From assembly GCA_030765055.1 (NCBI GenBank), contig CM060950.1:276272975-276336974 (forward strand): a DNA stretch of 64,000 nucleotides, read 5' to 3'. Below are positions 31,374 through 41,799 of this stretch, piece by piece; within the stretch, counting starts at the first letter, position 1, and each line of letters starts with the position of its first letter. Below the pieces are notes generated by a model. It was not told the origin of the DNA. It made no database searches and saw only the letters and a list, made by a program, of their open reading frames with translations. Source of the DNA: Mantis religiosa. Taxonomy: Eukaryota > Arthropoda > Insecta > Mantodea > Mantidae. The position numbers were made by a program, and so were the translations under genes.

Positions 31374-31710
31374 GTAAGCGTCCAGCCATGGACCTAGCAT
31401 GTTGGCTAATCTGTGGTGGATGGTTATGTGCGTTTTATTTGTTTCTTTTCTAGAAGCTTGCCGCCGGTGTTAAATTGCAACTGCTACCGGTGATGGTTTC
31501 ATTCCATTCAGGTTTTGCACCATCTGTTCTTATAACTATAGACCTAACCTTTAAATATTGTGACTGAAAAACCTTGCTTTGTATTGCAGAAGCTCTGACT
31601 CATACTGAATCTTTAAATCTCTTTCTAATGACCCTTTAAATAAAAACTCCTATCATAAATATTTCAATTCTCAAAGATACAGGAAGAGACCTAATATGAA
31701 GAGCATAGAA
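31374..31710. other. Intron after Patronin exon 6, nothing recognised
   Basis: Begins GTAAGC; AT-rich; no motif. Confidence 0.55.
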
Positions 31711-31885
31711 TTTAATTGAAAAAACTATTTCTAGTCGTCACTTACATTTTTATATTATTGAGGGACTAGCTTCGGAAGCCATCGAGTCCATTTTCAACTT
31801 TGAAGGTCCGATGATAGTTTTTTCAATTAAATTTGATATCACTATTACTAAATTCCTTCAATCACGCATAAGCATATAATTTGTT
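31711..31885. mobile_element. Penelope-like terminal palindrome (family F), copy 1
   Basis: TTGAAAAAACTATTTCTAG at the left and a matching inverted stretch (ATAGTTTTTTCAATT) near 31815 frame a short hairpin carrying, on the minus strand, GATGGCTTCCGAAGCTAGTC, a decayed hammerhead with the palindromic stem III GCTAGT/ACTAGT form. A tail TATCACTATTACTAAATTCC follows and is shared with copy 2. No coding sequence. Confidence 0.6.
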
Positions 31886-32144
31886 CATTTGTTTCATTAG
31901 TGTCTAAAACTTTCATTGTTTTGCTTAGCTACCCAGAACTAAATTGGCAGTAGTTAATTACTGATGGACTGAATAGATCTTAAGATTGGTATTGTCTTTG
32001 CAAACATCTGTTATTTCCAACATCTGAAATTAATAAGCAAGAAGCACTAAAACATTTGTTTTTATTTGTGAAATGATTTTAAGATTTTTAATACAGAATT
32101 TTTAAAATAAGTGAAAGAATAAAATTTGAAAATATGCAAATTAC

Positions 32145-32385
32145 ATCGGAAAAACTGTTTGTAGTCAGTTTATTGACACTTCGTCACTTAAATTTTTATA
32201 ATATCAAGGGACTAGTTTTGGAAGCCATTGCCTCCATTTTCAACCTGAAGCAATGGCTTCCGAAACTAGTTCCTCAATAATATAAAAACATAGGTGACGA
32301 AATGTCAATAAACCAACTACAAATAGTTTTTCCAATTAATTTTGACGTCACTGTTACTAAATTCCTCCAGTCACACATGCAAGTT
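32145..32385. mobile_element. Penelope-like terminal palindrome (family F), copy 2
   Basis: Arms TTTGTAGTCAGTTTATTGAC (left) and GTCAATAAACCAACTACAAA (right) are inverted around about 32245. Each arm has TGGCTTCC, GAAAC or AAAAC and ACTAGT, fitting a hammerhead (CTGAAG, stem II with AATG loop, GAAA, ACTAGT) that has lost bases in both arms. The right-hand tail matches that of copy 1. No coding sequence. Confidence 0.65.
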
Positions 32386-32999
32386 ACAATTACAATTTTA
32401 AAAATATGTACTGTTTCACAATTAAAACAAGAACTAATCACAATAAAGTATTCATATTGGAAAGTATACTTTTCTGCTCCATTACCTAAACAAGTTACAA
32501 GAATGTTTTGTGGACCAATGGATGCATCTATTGCCAACTGTGAACTCAGGTTTTTAGATCCACTCTATATGCTTGGTACTTCCTCGGCATAAGGTAGAAT
32601 ATCTTTTGAGATACTTATGTTCTTGAGATGATGGGCATATCATTTTATATAGATTTTTCTTTTGAGACTATCCTGGATTTGCAAAGTAAAACAAATTTTC
32701 TGTGATTATTTAATGCGTTATTAAACACTGTACTGATATGTGTTGTTAAGCAGAACTAAGTTGCATTGTCTAAAATTTTCTAAATGAAAGACAAACACGT
32801 GTATAGATTTTTTCTTTCCATTTTCAAATGACATAGGAAGATGGTTTTTAGCAGGGGTCAGTGCTTTTAATGATACAAAGAATTGTGTTGTGACCAAATG
32901 TTCCTTCAGCTGCTGAAGCTTCGTATGTTTCAAATCAAATTTATTCACCATAAGATTTCCAATTACAGAAATATTGGCTTCATCAATACAATTTTATAT
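32386..32999. other. Intron, nothing firmly recognised
   Basis: Small overlapping open frames at 32274-32592 and 32721-32951 have no motifs. It may include LINE 3' UTR near 33000. Confidence 0.4.
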
Positions 33000-33119
33000 T
33001 ACAGATTAACAGTAAACACATGAACGGATAAACAAATAAGGTGATAGTATTTACAATTGCAATATAAAAAGAATGGAATAGGTTATTAGAATGTAATACA
33101 TATTTCTAACAAAACTGAT

Positions 33120-33682
33120 TCACTGTTCATCATCAAGGTATTCATTTACTGAATAAAAACATCTTTGTATTAGATACTTATTTAATTTCCTTTTAAATAT
33201 TGTTAAGTTTGGTAATTCTTTGAAATATTGAGGAAGTTTGTTGTACAATTTAATACAGTTATAGTGTATACTTTTTTTCATATAGGGTTCTCTTATGCCC
33301 TGTAACATGAAGATGTGATTTACCTCTAGTGTTGTGACTATGTATTTTGGCGTTTGTGACAAAAATATTTAACTGTTTATGAGATATATAGATGGAACTG
33401 TCAGTATTCAATGATCTGAAATAAGGTCTACAACTTGTGCTACTGAAAAGATTCATCATTAAACGTATGGCCCTCTTTCGTATTATTAACATTCTTTTCG
33501 TATAGCTCGTCTTTCCCCAGAATATTATGCCATAGGATAACTGCGAGTGAAAGTAGGAAAAATAGGCTATTTTAAGCACATCAAGATTGACTGATGATCT
33601 TAAAGTTTTTGGCCAGGTCATTAATATACAATAGGAACAATAAGGGACCCAATACCGAGCCCTGCGGAACTCCATATTTAAT
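33120..33682 (-). pseudogene. LINE reverse transcriptase, C-terminal half
   Basis: After the first PLE insertion, reading resumes as GVPQGSVLGPLLFLLYINDL near 33640-33690. It then jumps, with the YADD region deleted, to SVNLDVLKIAYFSYFHSQLS, YGIIFWGKTSYTKRML and RAIRLMMN, and in another frame HYNCIKLYNKLPQYFKELPN with CFYSVNEYLDDE at the end. The loss of the YADD segment alone makes it inactive. Confidence 0.82.
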
Positions 33683-34894
33683 TATTAATTTTTAGATGAG
33701 TCGTATTTATTACACATCTGCTTCACTTTCGTACCTATTTTGAGGACATGTTTCGCAAATCATCGTTTGCATCTACGGCTCTTATGCGACTAAAGCTTGA
33801 TCCAGTGGTGTGGGTAATTCTGGGGTTGCTGCTGCCATCTGTTGATTTAGTGATGAACTTAAATGTGGGATTCTCTTCTGGCGGGATTTCAAAGTTCATT
33901 AGTTGGTTTTTATGTTTTTCTATGTATATCCTCTCCCATATGACGAGTTCACTATGTTTTTGTACATATTTTAGTAATTCGGTGCTATCTTCAATTTCAT
34001 GATTTTCAGACCAGAAATGAGCTGCTATTGCGGACTTATCAATATTTTTGTATCTTAAGTGCCTGAAGTGTTCTTTCTTTCTAGTGCCTATGTTTCTTTT
34101 TGTCCTCCCTTGTAAATGCCTGACTTTTCCTCTGGTTTTATCTTATCAGTATTATTACTGTGAAGTAGGTTTTTAATGTTGTAATTTTTTTTTGGTGCCA
34201 ATGTTATATTGTATTTCTTGAATATTTTTGGAACTTTTTTGTGGCCCAGGGGTGGTAAGTAAATTTAGCAAATCTAATTTCTTGTTTTATTGGCGTGAGA
34301 GCTGTGATCTGTTTTAATCTTTTTTGAAGTTTGAATGATTTTAGTTTTTTATCTACAAGATTTTTTCCATATCCATTTTTAATTGCAGTTTTTAAGATTT
34401 GATGGTATTCGTTTTGATATTCTTGCTGGCTGAGGGGTAGATTTACTAATCTGTGTGTGAGACTGTTGATGGTGGCATGTTTGTGTGGAATTGGGTTGAA
34501 ACTATTTGCTTTGATGTAATTATCTGTGTGTGTTGCTTTTCTATGGATACCAAATTCTAGTGTTTCATTGCTTTTTTTTATTTTAAGGTCTAAAAAAGGT
34601 AGAGTACAGTCCTCTTAAGTTTCCACTGTGAATTGTATGCTGGGTTCTTGCAGGTTGAGTAGTTTCAAAGCATCATCTATTAGTTTGTAGGGCACTATTG
34701 CAAAGATGTTGTCTACGTATCTGTACCATGTTTTAAACATATGAGGGAAGGCTTTAGTTATATGTGTTTCGAAAAAGCTCATGTATAGATTGGCCAAAAA
34801 TGGTGATAGCGGGCTTCCCAGATGCATAATAAATACGACTCATCTAAAAATTAATAATTTTTCGCTTCACTGTGGTGTTCCAATACAGTTAAAT
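33683..34894. mobile_element. Penelope-like element family D, copy 1 (inside LINE RT)
   Basis: CTCCATATTTAAT at 33670-33682 and 34895-34907 is the target duplication. The minus arm (33683 to about 34827) covers RT from GSPLSPFLANLYMSFFETH to the C-terminus, with frameshifts. The palm reads RYVDNIFAIV, where the second catalytic Asp is Asn. The GIY-YIG Cys region is deleted around 34110 (the YIG half is missing) compared with copy 2. The plus arm is tiny (about 34828-34894), only the terminal tail. Dead copy. Confidence 0.88.
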
Positions 34895-35013
34895 CTCCAT
34901 ATTTAATGTTTTTTACACTAGAGCGAGCAGCTTTAATCTCCTTCGAACCATTTACTACATTATTAAATTTTAGAAGAGTCGCATTTTTTAACACATCTGC
35001 TTCACTTTCGTAC

Positions 35014-36310
35014 CTATTTTGAGGACATGTTTCGCAAATCTTCGCTTGCATCTACGGCTCTTGTGCGACTGACGCTAGATCCAGCGGTGTGGGTAATTCT
35101 GGGGTTGTTGCTGCCATCTGTTGATTTAGTGATGAACTGAAAAGTGGGATTCTCTTCTAGCGGGATTTCAAAGTTCATTAGTTGGTTTTTATGTTTTTCT
35201 ATGTATATCCTCTCCCATATGACGAGTTCACTATGTTTTTGTACGTATTTTAGTAATTCTGTGCTATCTTCAATTTCATGATTTTCAGACCAGAAATGAG
35301 CTGCTATTGCGGACTTATCAATATTTTTGTATCTTAAGTGCCTGAAGTGTTCTTTCTTTCTAGTGCCTATGTTCCTTTTTGTCCTTCCTATGTAAATTTT
35401 TTCACAGTCTTTACACTTAATTTTGTAAATGCCTGACTTTTCCTCTGGTTTTATCTTATCAGTATTATTACTGTGAAGTAGGTTTTTAATGTTGTAATTG
35501 TTTTTTGGTGCCAATGTTATATTGTATTTCTTGAATATTTTTTGGAACTTTTTTGTGGCCCAGGGGTGGTAAGTAAATTTAGCAAATCTAGTTTCTTGTT
35601 TTATTGGTGTGAGAGCTGTGATCTGTTTTAATTTCTTTTGAAGTTTGAATAATTTTAGTTTTTTATCTACAAGGTTTTTTCCATATCCATTTTTAATTGC
35701 AGTTTTTAAGATTTGATGGTACTCGTTTTGATATTCTTGCTGGCTGAGAGGTAGATTTACTAATCTGTGTGTCAGACTGTTGATGGTTGCATGTTTGTGT
35801 GGAATTGGGTTGAAACTATTTGCTTTGATGTAATTATCTGTGTGTGTTGCTTTTCTATGAATGCCAAATTCTAGTTTTTCATTGCCTTTTTTGATTTTAA
35901 GGTCTAAAAAAGGTAGAGTAGAGTCCTCTTCAGTTTCTACTGTGAATTGTATGCTGGGTTCTTGCAGGTTGAGTAGTTTCAAAGCATCATCTATTAGTTT
36001 GTAGGGCACTATTGCAAAGATGTCATCTACGTATCTGTACCATGTTTTAAACATATGAGGGAAGGCTTTAGTAATATGTGTTTCGAAAAAGCTCATGTAT
36101 AGATTGGCCAAAAATGGTGATAGCGGGCTTCCCATAGCTAGTCCTGAAATTTGTTTGTAATATTTTCCATCGAAGACAAAATAATTTTGATGTATACATA
36201 ATTCAGTCATTGCCACATATTCTTGTATTGCATTGGCATCCAGGTTTATAGAATTTAGCCATTTTTTCAGTTGAATCAAAAGTTTGTCTAATGGAATGCT
36301 AGGGAAGAAG
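35014..36310 (-). CDS. PLE family D RT (partial) plus GIY-YIG endonuclease, minus arm
   Basis: About 430 codons read without a break from the inversion junction to the stop at 35014. Motifs in order: SIPLDKLLIQLKKWLNSINL, QISGLAMGSPLSPFLANLYM, YRYVDDIFAIV (intact catalytic pair), FLDLKIKKGNEKLEFGIHRK, the thumb, KFTYHPWATKKFQKIFKK, and SGIYKIKCKDCEKIYIGRTK (GIY-YIG with the PLE Cys pair), then HFRHLRYKNIDKSAIAAHFW. The C-terminus is SEDLRNMSSK. RT motifs before the FPSIP block are missing, so it is 5'-truncated. The codons upstream of about 36310 come from the opposite arm. Confidence 0.9.
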
Positions 36311-37146
36311 CAACACACACAGATAATTACATCAAAGCAAATAGTTTCAACCCAATTCCACACAAACATGCAACCATCAACAGTCTGACACACAGATTAG
36401 TAAATCTACCTCTCAGCCAGCAAGAATATCAAAACGAGTACCATCAAATCTTAAAAACTGCAATTAAAAATGGATATGGAAAAAACCTTGTAGATAAAAA
36501 ACTAAAATTATTCAAACTTCAAAAGAAATTAAAACAGATCACAGCTCTCACACCAATAAAACAAGAAACTAGATTTGCTAAATTTACTTACCACCCCTGG
36601 GCCACAAAAAAGTTCCAAAAAATATTCAAGAAATACAATATAACATTGGCACCAAAAAACAATTACAACATTAAAAACCTACTTCACAGTAATAATACTG
36701 ATAAGATAAAACCAGAGGAAAAGTCAGGCATTTACAAAATTAAGTGTAAAGACTGTGAAAAAATTTACATAGGAAGGACAAAAAGGAACATAGGCACTAG
36801 AAAGAAAGAACACTTCAGGCACTTAAGATACAAAAATATTGATAAGTCCGCAATAGCAGCTCATTTCGGGTCTGAAAATCATGAAATTGAAGATAGCACA
36901 GAATTACTAAAATACGTACAAAAACATAGTGAACTCGTCATATGGGAGAGGATATACATAGAAAAACATAAAAACCAACTAATGAACTTTGAAATCCCGC
37001 TAGAAGAGAATCCCACTTTTCAGTTCATCACTAAATCAACAGATGGCAGCAACAACCCCAGAATTACCCACACCGCTGGATCTAGCGTCAGTCGCACAAG
37101 AGCCGTAGATGCAAGCGAAGATTTGCAAAACATGTCCTCAAAATAG
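36310..37146 (+). CDS. PLE family D RT thumb plus GIY-YIG endonuclease, plus arm
   Basis: Open from the junction to the stop at 37144-37146. Starts in THTDNYIKANSF and continues through the thumb, KFTYHPWATKKFQKIFKK, the GIY-YIG core (SGIYKIKCKDCEKIYIGRTK) and the endonuclease C-terminal motifs. HFGSENH replaces the HFWSENH seen in the other arm. RT palm absent. Confidence 0.88.
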   Translation, partial: ATHTDNYIKANSFNPIPHKHATINSLTHRLVNLPLSQQEYQNEYHQILKTAIKNGYGKNLVDKKLKLFKLQKKLKQITALTPIKQETRFAKFTYHPWATKKFQKIFKKYNITLAPKNNYNIKNLLHSNNTDKIKPEEKSGIYKIKCKDCEKIYIGRTKRNIGTRKKEHFRHLRYKNIDKSAIAAHFGSENHEIEDSTELLKYVQKHSELVIWERIYIEKHKNQLMNFEIPLEENPTFQFITKSTDGSNNPRITHTAGSSVSRTRAVDASEDLQNMSSK

Positions 37147-37244
37147 GTACGAAAGTGAAGCAGATGTGTTAAAAAATGCGACTCATCTAAAATTTAATAA
37201 TTTTTCGCTTCACTGTGGTGTTCCAATACAGTTGAATCTCGATA

Positions 37245-38114
37245 CATTTACTACATGTTCAATTTCTGTTAACTGCTTTCTATTTATTAGGTACGATTTA
37301 AACCATTCAAATGGAACTCCTCTGATACCATAATTATACAACTTGTGTAATAATATATCATGGTCGACTAGATCAAAAACCTTTGACTGATCAAGAAATA
37401 GTCCCATGCATTGATTCCCGCTGTCTAGATTTTTTAGTATATCTTCAATAATGTTCCGTAGTGCTGAGCTTGTTGATTTCTTTTGCTGGAACCCGTTCTG
37501 CACTTTCGTTATAATATCATATTTATTTAGAAATGCTAAGACTCTATTGTACACCACCTTTTCAATTACTTTAGAAAAAACTGATAAAATAGATATTGGC
37601 CTATAATTTTCACAATCAGATTTAGAACCCTTTTTAAACAGTGGTTTAATTTTTGAGACCTTTAGATTCTCAGGGAAGTGACCTTCACAGAGTGATATAT
37701 TTGACATAATGGTTTAACCAGATGCACAGCACAGTTTTTTAGAAGCATATTAGAAAACTCATCCAGGCCAACAGTTTTTTTGGGTTTCATACTTTTAATA
37801 ATGGAGAGTAGCTCTGCTTCTGTTGTTGGTAAAAAATATAAAGATTCCCGAATTTGATTATTTTGGGTAATTATGCACGAATTGATAGCTACGTTTTCCT
37901 TCTTTCTGATGAGTTTTGCAACGGTCGAAAAATATTGGTTAAATTCATGAGCTACCATTAATGGATTAGATACTTGCCTACCATTTATATTCACACTAAA
38001 ATCAATATTTTTCCTTTTATTTCCCTCAATCTCATGTTTTATAACATTCCATATAGTTTTTGATTTGTTTAAAGAGCTATTTACCAGAGTACCATTGTAG
38101 AGTTTTTTAGCCAT
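37245..38114 (-). pseudogene. LINE reverse transcriptase, N-terminal half
   Basis: 37662-38114 reads SKTIWNVIKHEIEGNKRKN, EFNQYFSTVAKLI and MKPKKTVGLDEFSNMLLKNC. 37245-37707 reads CEGHFPENLKVSKIKPLFKK, NYRPISILSVFSKVIEKVVY, NGFQQKKSTSSAL and GLFLDQSKVFDLVDHDILLH (the catalytic Asp block reads LDQSKVFD), ending at EIEHVV where the second PLE interrupts. The two frames overlap and imply one frameshift near 37690. Confidence 0.85.
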
Positions 38115-38333
38115 TCTGACTACTCTGTTGTATATTTTTTTATACTTTATGTAATATTGTTTAAAATCATCGGAAGTAAGATTATGTTTGGTTAGTCTAC
38201 TTAGGAAACAAAGTCTTTCGCTTGATATCCGAATACCCTTAGCTTTATTACATTTTTTTTTTCTTTCAAAGTTGTGATAGGCATGGCTATGTTCAAGTTG
38301 AGATTAAGAATTTTATCAAATTCGATGTAACAT

Positions 38334-39212
38334 TTATCCATTTTCGCAGCAATACACATCCATCCAGTTTTCTTTGGAGAATAAGTAGTTAAAGTATTTA
38401 ATATTGTCTTCACTGTATATCCTACACTTTTTGAATGACTGGCCAGGGTTGCTTAAAGTATTACGCAATTTTATTTTAAGTTTTTGACCGTAGTGATCTG
38501 AGATGTCTGTCTCAAAGTTGTCAACTTCAAACTCAAATTTATTGGAATTCAAGATAAACTGATCTATAGCACTCATTGATTCTACAGCTACTCTAGTAGG
38601 TGAATTTATAACCGCTTCTAAGCCATACATGCTCAGTAGGTCTGTGATCTGTCTTTTACCTCGACCTTCTTCCAAAAAGTTTACACAATGATTACATTTC
38701 TTTTCCCTCTATAAAAATGATTTAAAATAATATCTAATTTTCTGATGAATTCATTTAAGTCACTGGTGGGGTTTCTATACAAACAAATTACTATAATTCT
38801 GTTGTTTAAGGACTATGATACAATGAAGCACAAAATTGTATTAAATTACTATAACTTTGGAATCAGACAGTTCCACCATACATCCCTCGAAGTGTTTGTC
38901 GCACATTAAATTGTCGAAGGGAGATATCTGTTTAGCCAAAATATTTTCTTTTACAAAAATACATGATCCCCCATTGTTTTTAGTTTTTCTACAGTAAAAG
39001 CTTTCCCTTATATAACCTTCAAAGTTTAACATGCCTATTTCATTTTCTTTTAACCAGTGTTCAGTAAGTGCTATGATATTAATGCCCTGTAATTTATCAT
39101 TTAACAACACTTCAAAGTTAGTATGCTTATTTCTAATGCTTTGTACATTTTGATGAAAGAGAGACAATGAGTAATTCTGTATAAACTGTTTTGCTGGTTG
39201 AACATCCACCAC
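38334..39212 (-). pseudogene. LINE endonuclease domain, with a 46-bp PLE micro-insertion
   Basis: 38841-39212 reads SLSLFHQNVQSIRNKHTNFE, INIIALTEHWLKENEI (active-site Glu) and GGSCIFVKENI. 38334-38675 reads MSAIDQFILNSNKFEFEV and ETDISDHYGQKLKIKL, the SDH block. Between them lie VIVI, the micro-insertion 38797-38842, and YRNPTSDLNEFIRKLDIIL. The GDF motif region near 38690 is in another frame. This is an apurinic-type endonuclease that would nick target DNA. Confidence 0.82.
38797..38842. mobile_element. 46-bp Penelope-like micro-insertion
   Basis: The 46 bases begin TTCTGTTGTTTAAGGAC and end CACAAAATTGTATT. They match the outermost left end of the PLE at 9280-12067, and the last bases also fit its right end. 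AAATTACTATAA flanks both sides (38785-38796 and 38843-38854). So this looks like an insertion retaining only a PLE terminus, in the LINE endonuclease. Confidence 0.75.
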
Positions 39213-39436
39213 ATTACTTTTCAGTTTCCCTTATGTATAGATGTAATTACATTAACTAATAACTGTCCAAATTTGTCTGACCCTCTGCGATTAAGATGCA
39301 TGCCATCTCGACCAAAGTCATTGTCATACAGCCAAGAGTACCCATCTACCAGTAGGCAATCTTTGGAAGAACAAGCCATTCAAGGTCTCTGTTAATTCTC
39401 ATTATTCTGTTGCTATTTATATCATGCCTACGAAGT

Positions 39437-39600
39437 ACGCCACTTATTATAATTCTAGCCCCTTTAGCTTGAGATTGAATTGAGTTCACTAGGTTTATTG
39501 CTTCATTAAGAATTTCTTACGCCACTTATTATAATTCTAGCCCCTTTAGCTTGAGATTGAATTGAGTTCACTAGGTTTATTGCTTCATTAAGAATTTCTT
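39437..39600. repeat. 82-bp tandem duplication in LINE ORF1
   Basis: ACGCCACTTATTATAATTCT at 39437 recurs at 39519 with the rest of the unit apparently unchanged. 82 is not a multiple of three, so it breaks the esterase-like frame. Confidence 0.92.
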
Positions 39601-40320
39601 CATCACTCAGCCCCCGTCTGATGTTATTTGTCCCAGCATGAATTAACACCACTTCCTGATTATCTTCTTTTAGGTTCGTGTTTTCCACTTTGTTTTGCAT
39701 TTCGTTTAGTTTTATTCCAGGAAGGCAACACGTTTCGTAACCTCTTTCTTTGCATGCCTCACCAGAAAATTTCAAGATGGAATCACCTATGACTAACACA
39801 TGCCTTTTATTTGCACTGATTTTTTAATCACATTGATTAGCATTTTGATCCCTGCTTTCTTCATTTGCCACTTCCGTTTTCTTCAGAACCTCAAACCTGT
39901 TTTTGGTTGAAAAAACTTCTTTTCCACGTTCCCTAACCTCAACACTCCGCGGTTCTTTTGTAACGGTACTGTATGAAGGACTTGCATTTTCTCTGTTTAT
40001 TGTATCCTTTAGATCTGTGTTTTCAGATTTTAGTTGGTTGATTTCTTTTTGAGCATTAAGGAGGTCCCTTGTGAACAAATTGATCACTATGTGAAGCGAC
40101 ACTCGTTTCCGCCTCCCGTGTTGTGTCCGATGTATCACCACCCAATTTGTGGCCGGCATTTTCCACATTTCCACTTTCGATATCGGAGTCTTTATTACCA
40201 CTTCTTACTGATCCACGTCGGCTGCGATATGAACTTTTTTTTTCTTTTTTCACTTTTTTCCACGCTATTAACTTCTAAAAGTTGCTTACTAGAACGCGTC
40301 ATTACACCACCGGTTGCCAT
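39506..40320 (-). pseudogene. LINE ORF1: basic N-terminus, coiled coil, SGNH esterase-like domain
   Basis: The ATG at 40318-40320 opens MATGGVMTRSSKQLLEVNSV, followed by a lysine-rich run with an A9 tract where the frame shifts. 39824-40201 reads LLNAQKEINQLKSENTDLKD (coiled coil) and later STKNRFEVLKK. 39506-39799 reads LVIGDSILKFSG, LIHAGTNNIRRG and GARIIISGV, the GDS and GTNN blocks of SGNH hydrolases found in ORF1 of CR1-type LINEs. The esterase frame is cut by an 82-bp tandem duplication (39437-39600). Separate frames show at least two shifts. Confidence 0.8.
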
Positions 40321-41799
40321 CTTGCTTTCTTATTCTTGCTTTTTCCTTTTAATAAATTTAGGCAATATTTTTAAGTAGTAGGTAAATAAATCATTGTACA
40401 TTCACAAATGTTTCAATGATTAGCAAGTATAAAGCTAGTTGTTTATGCAGTGCAGTATGTAAATTTGTGGTAAATGATTTGCAGAAAGCTGTGTTTTATT
40501 TATGCTGTCTTATTTAAATGTTCTATAGTCCCATCGACTGTGTAAGTCTTGTGAAATGGCAAACAAAGTTAACCTTAGCTGTATGAACTCCGGATCTATT
40601 TAACAAAACAAGTATTGATATGGCAAATGAAATGCCTTTCAGAAGCAGAAAAATGACCAGAGTGTTTCCCAAAGTGATCAGTAAACCATCTATTAGCAAG
40701 AGGTAGACATAGGTAGGGTGATGGATGAATTTTAGTTACTCAAGAAATGTTTAATTTCACAAAGAGGATGACAGGTCCATTTTCCTTGTGATGTATTGAG
40801 AATTCTAACCCAGCTAGTAACATTAGTTATGCTTAGTATTCTACAAGGCAGTATTGTTTAAAGGATAATAGGTCATCAAAATAGTCCCCATAAAAATGAT
40901 TATTGCAATTTTTGTACAGGAAGAAGTCTGTAAGGCTCTTCAAACTTACTTTTTGCTTTAACTATTTTATCAATGAACATCCAAGTATACTGTATGATTA
41001 GTGATTACTGCTGGCCTTACTGGAGGTCAAGAAGTCCATTTTTTTTTTTACACAGAAGTAGATTCTGATGATGCACTCTTTCAGAAATTCAAATTTAATG
41101 AGGTTAAATACTTGGGTCAAAAAAAAAAGGAAATTTCTTTGGAATGGGCCAAGAAAGTAAAATATGTGCAACAGCCAGGGCTACTCAGTAACTATTATTT
41201 CAAAGAATTTATGTTGTGGTAGAATTGAGAGTGCATATTGTAATTCATATGGAACAAATCTCATGTAAAAGAAGGGTTGAATATAGAGAAATTACTAAGT
41301 TTAAAGAGATATAGTTATTGAAAGCCTTTTGGGGGAGGGGGGGGGAAAAAAAGAATGCTGTAAACAACCAGTGAACCTCAGTATAGACACTAAGTTATCA
41401 TTCAGATATAACTTAAGCTGATAGGCATATTTTATATAAAATGTATTCTAAGCAGTAACCATTACATAAGCAACTTTCTTCTCAGAAACCATCTTACTTC
41501 TTAAGCAGAAATGTACCTGTTACTCATTCTGTGACTGTTGTACAAGTGCTACAAAAATGTTAATGAAATGAAAGTCATGCCCATCTGTTGCATATCCTTG
41601 TGTATGTCAGCCTGTCACACATGTCTCTTCTTGAAACGGGCCCTAAAGGTTCACATTTATTGGAATGTGAGAAACTTTGAGGAAGTATGTCAAACAAAAA
41701 TGTACACTGTATTTTCTTTAGTCTTCACTTAATACTAATATGGTAGATATTGTGTGAATTTTTAAAACAGTATGCTATTATAGATGTTGTTTACATTTT
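40321..41799. other. Intron, nothing firmly recognised
   Basis: A 73-codon frame at 41001-41222 (DSDDALFQKFKFNEVKYLGQ) has a protein-like composition but no family I recognise and no good splice sites. The rest is AT-rich. Confidence 0.4.

Larger units (their letters stand above)
34961..37244. mobile_element. Penelope-like element family D, copy 2 (inside the same LINE)
   Basis: CATTTACTACAT at 34949-34960 and 37245-37256 is the target duplication. The minus arm (34961 to about 36305) encodes RT from FPSIPLDKLLIQLKKWL onward plus a complete endonuclease. The plus arm (about 36306-37244) starts within the RT thumb (THTDNYIKANSFNP) and runs to the same C-terminus and tail. It lies only 66 bp of LINE sequence from copy 1. 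Arms differ by a handful of bases, such as W to G in HFWSENH in the plus arm. Confidence 0.92.
33000..40320 (-). mobile_element. CR1-superfamily LINE, near full length, broken by three PLE insertions
   Basis: Read on the minus strand: ORF1 with a coiled coil and SGNH esterase-like domain (40320 to 39506), endonuclease (39212 to 38334), RT (38114 to 33120). Three PLE insertions with target duplications interrupt it: 33683-34894, 34961-37244 and 38797-38842. With them removed, the RT reading is continuous in one frame across both large insertion points. The ORF1 esterase domain together with an apurinic-type endonuclease is typical of the CR1/L2/Daphne group. Several frameshifts make it inactive. 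The exact 3' end near 33000 is not defined. Confidence 0.85.

Noticed and set aside
32274..32592. Overlapping 87- and 96-codon frames
   Set aside because: They fall in and beside a PLE palindrome and show no protein motif.
41001..41222. 73-codon frame as a Patronin or other host exon
   Set aside because: No similarity to the CKK domain or linker and no matching splice phase (phase 1 entry needed).
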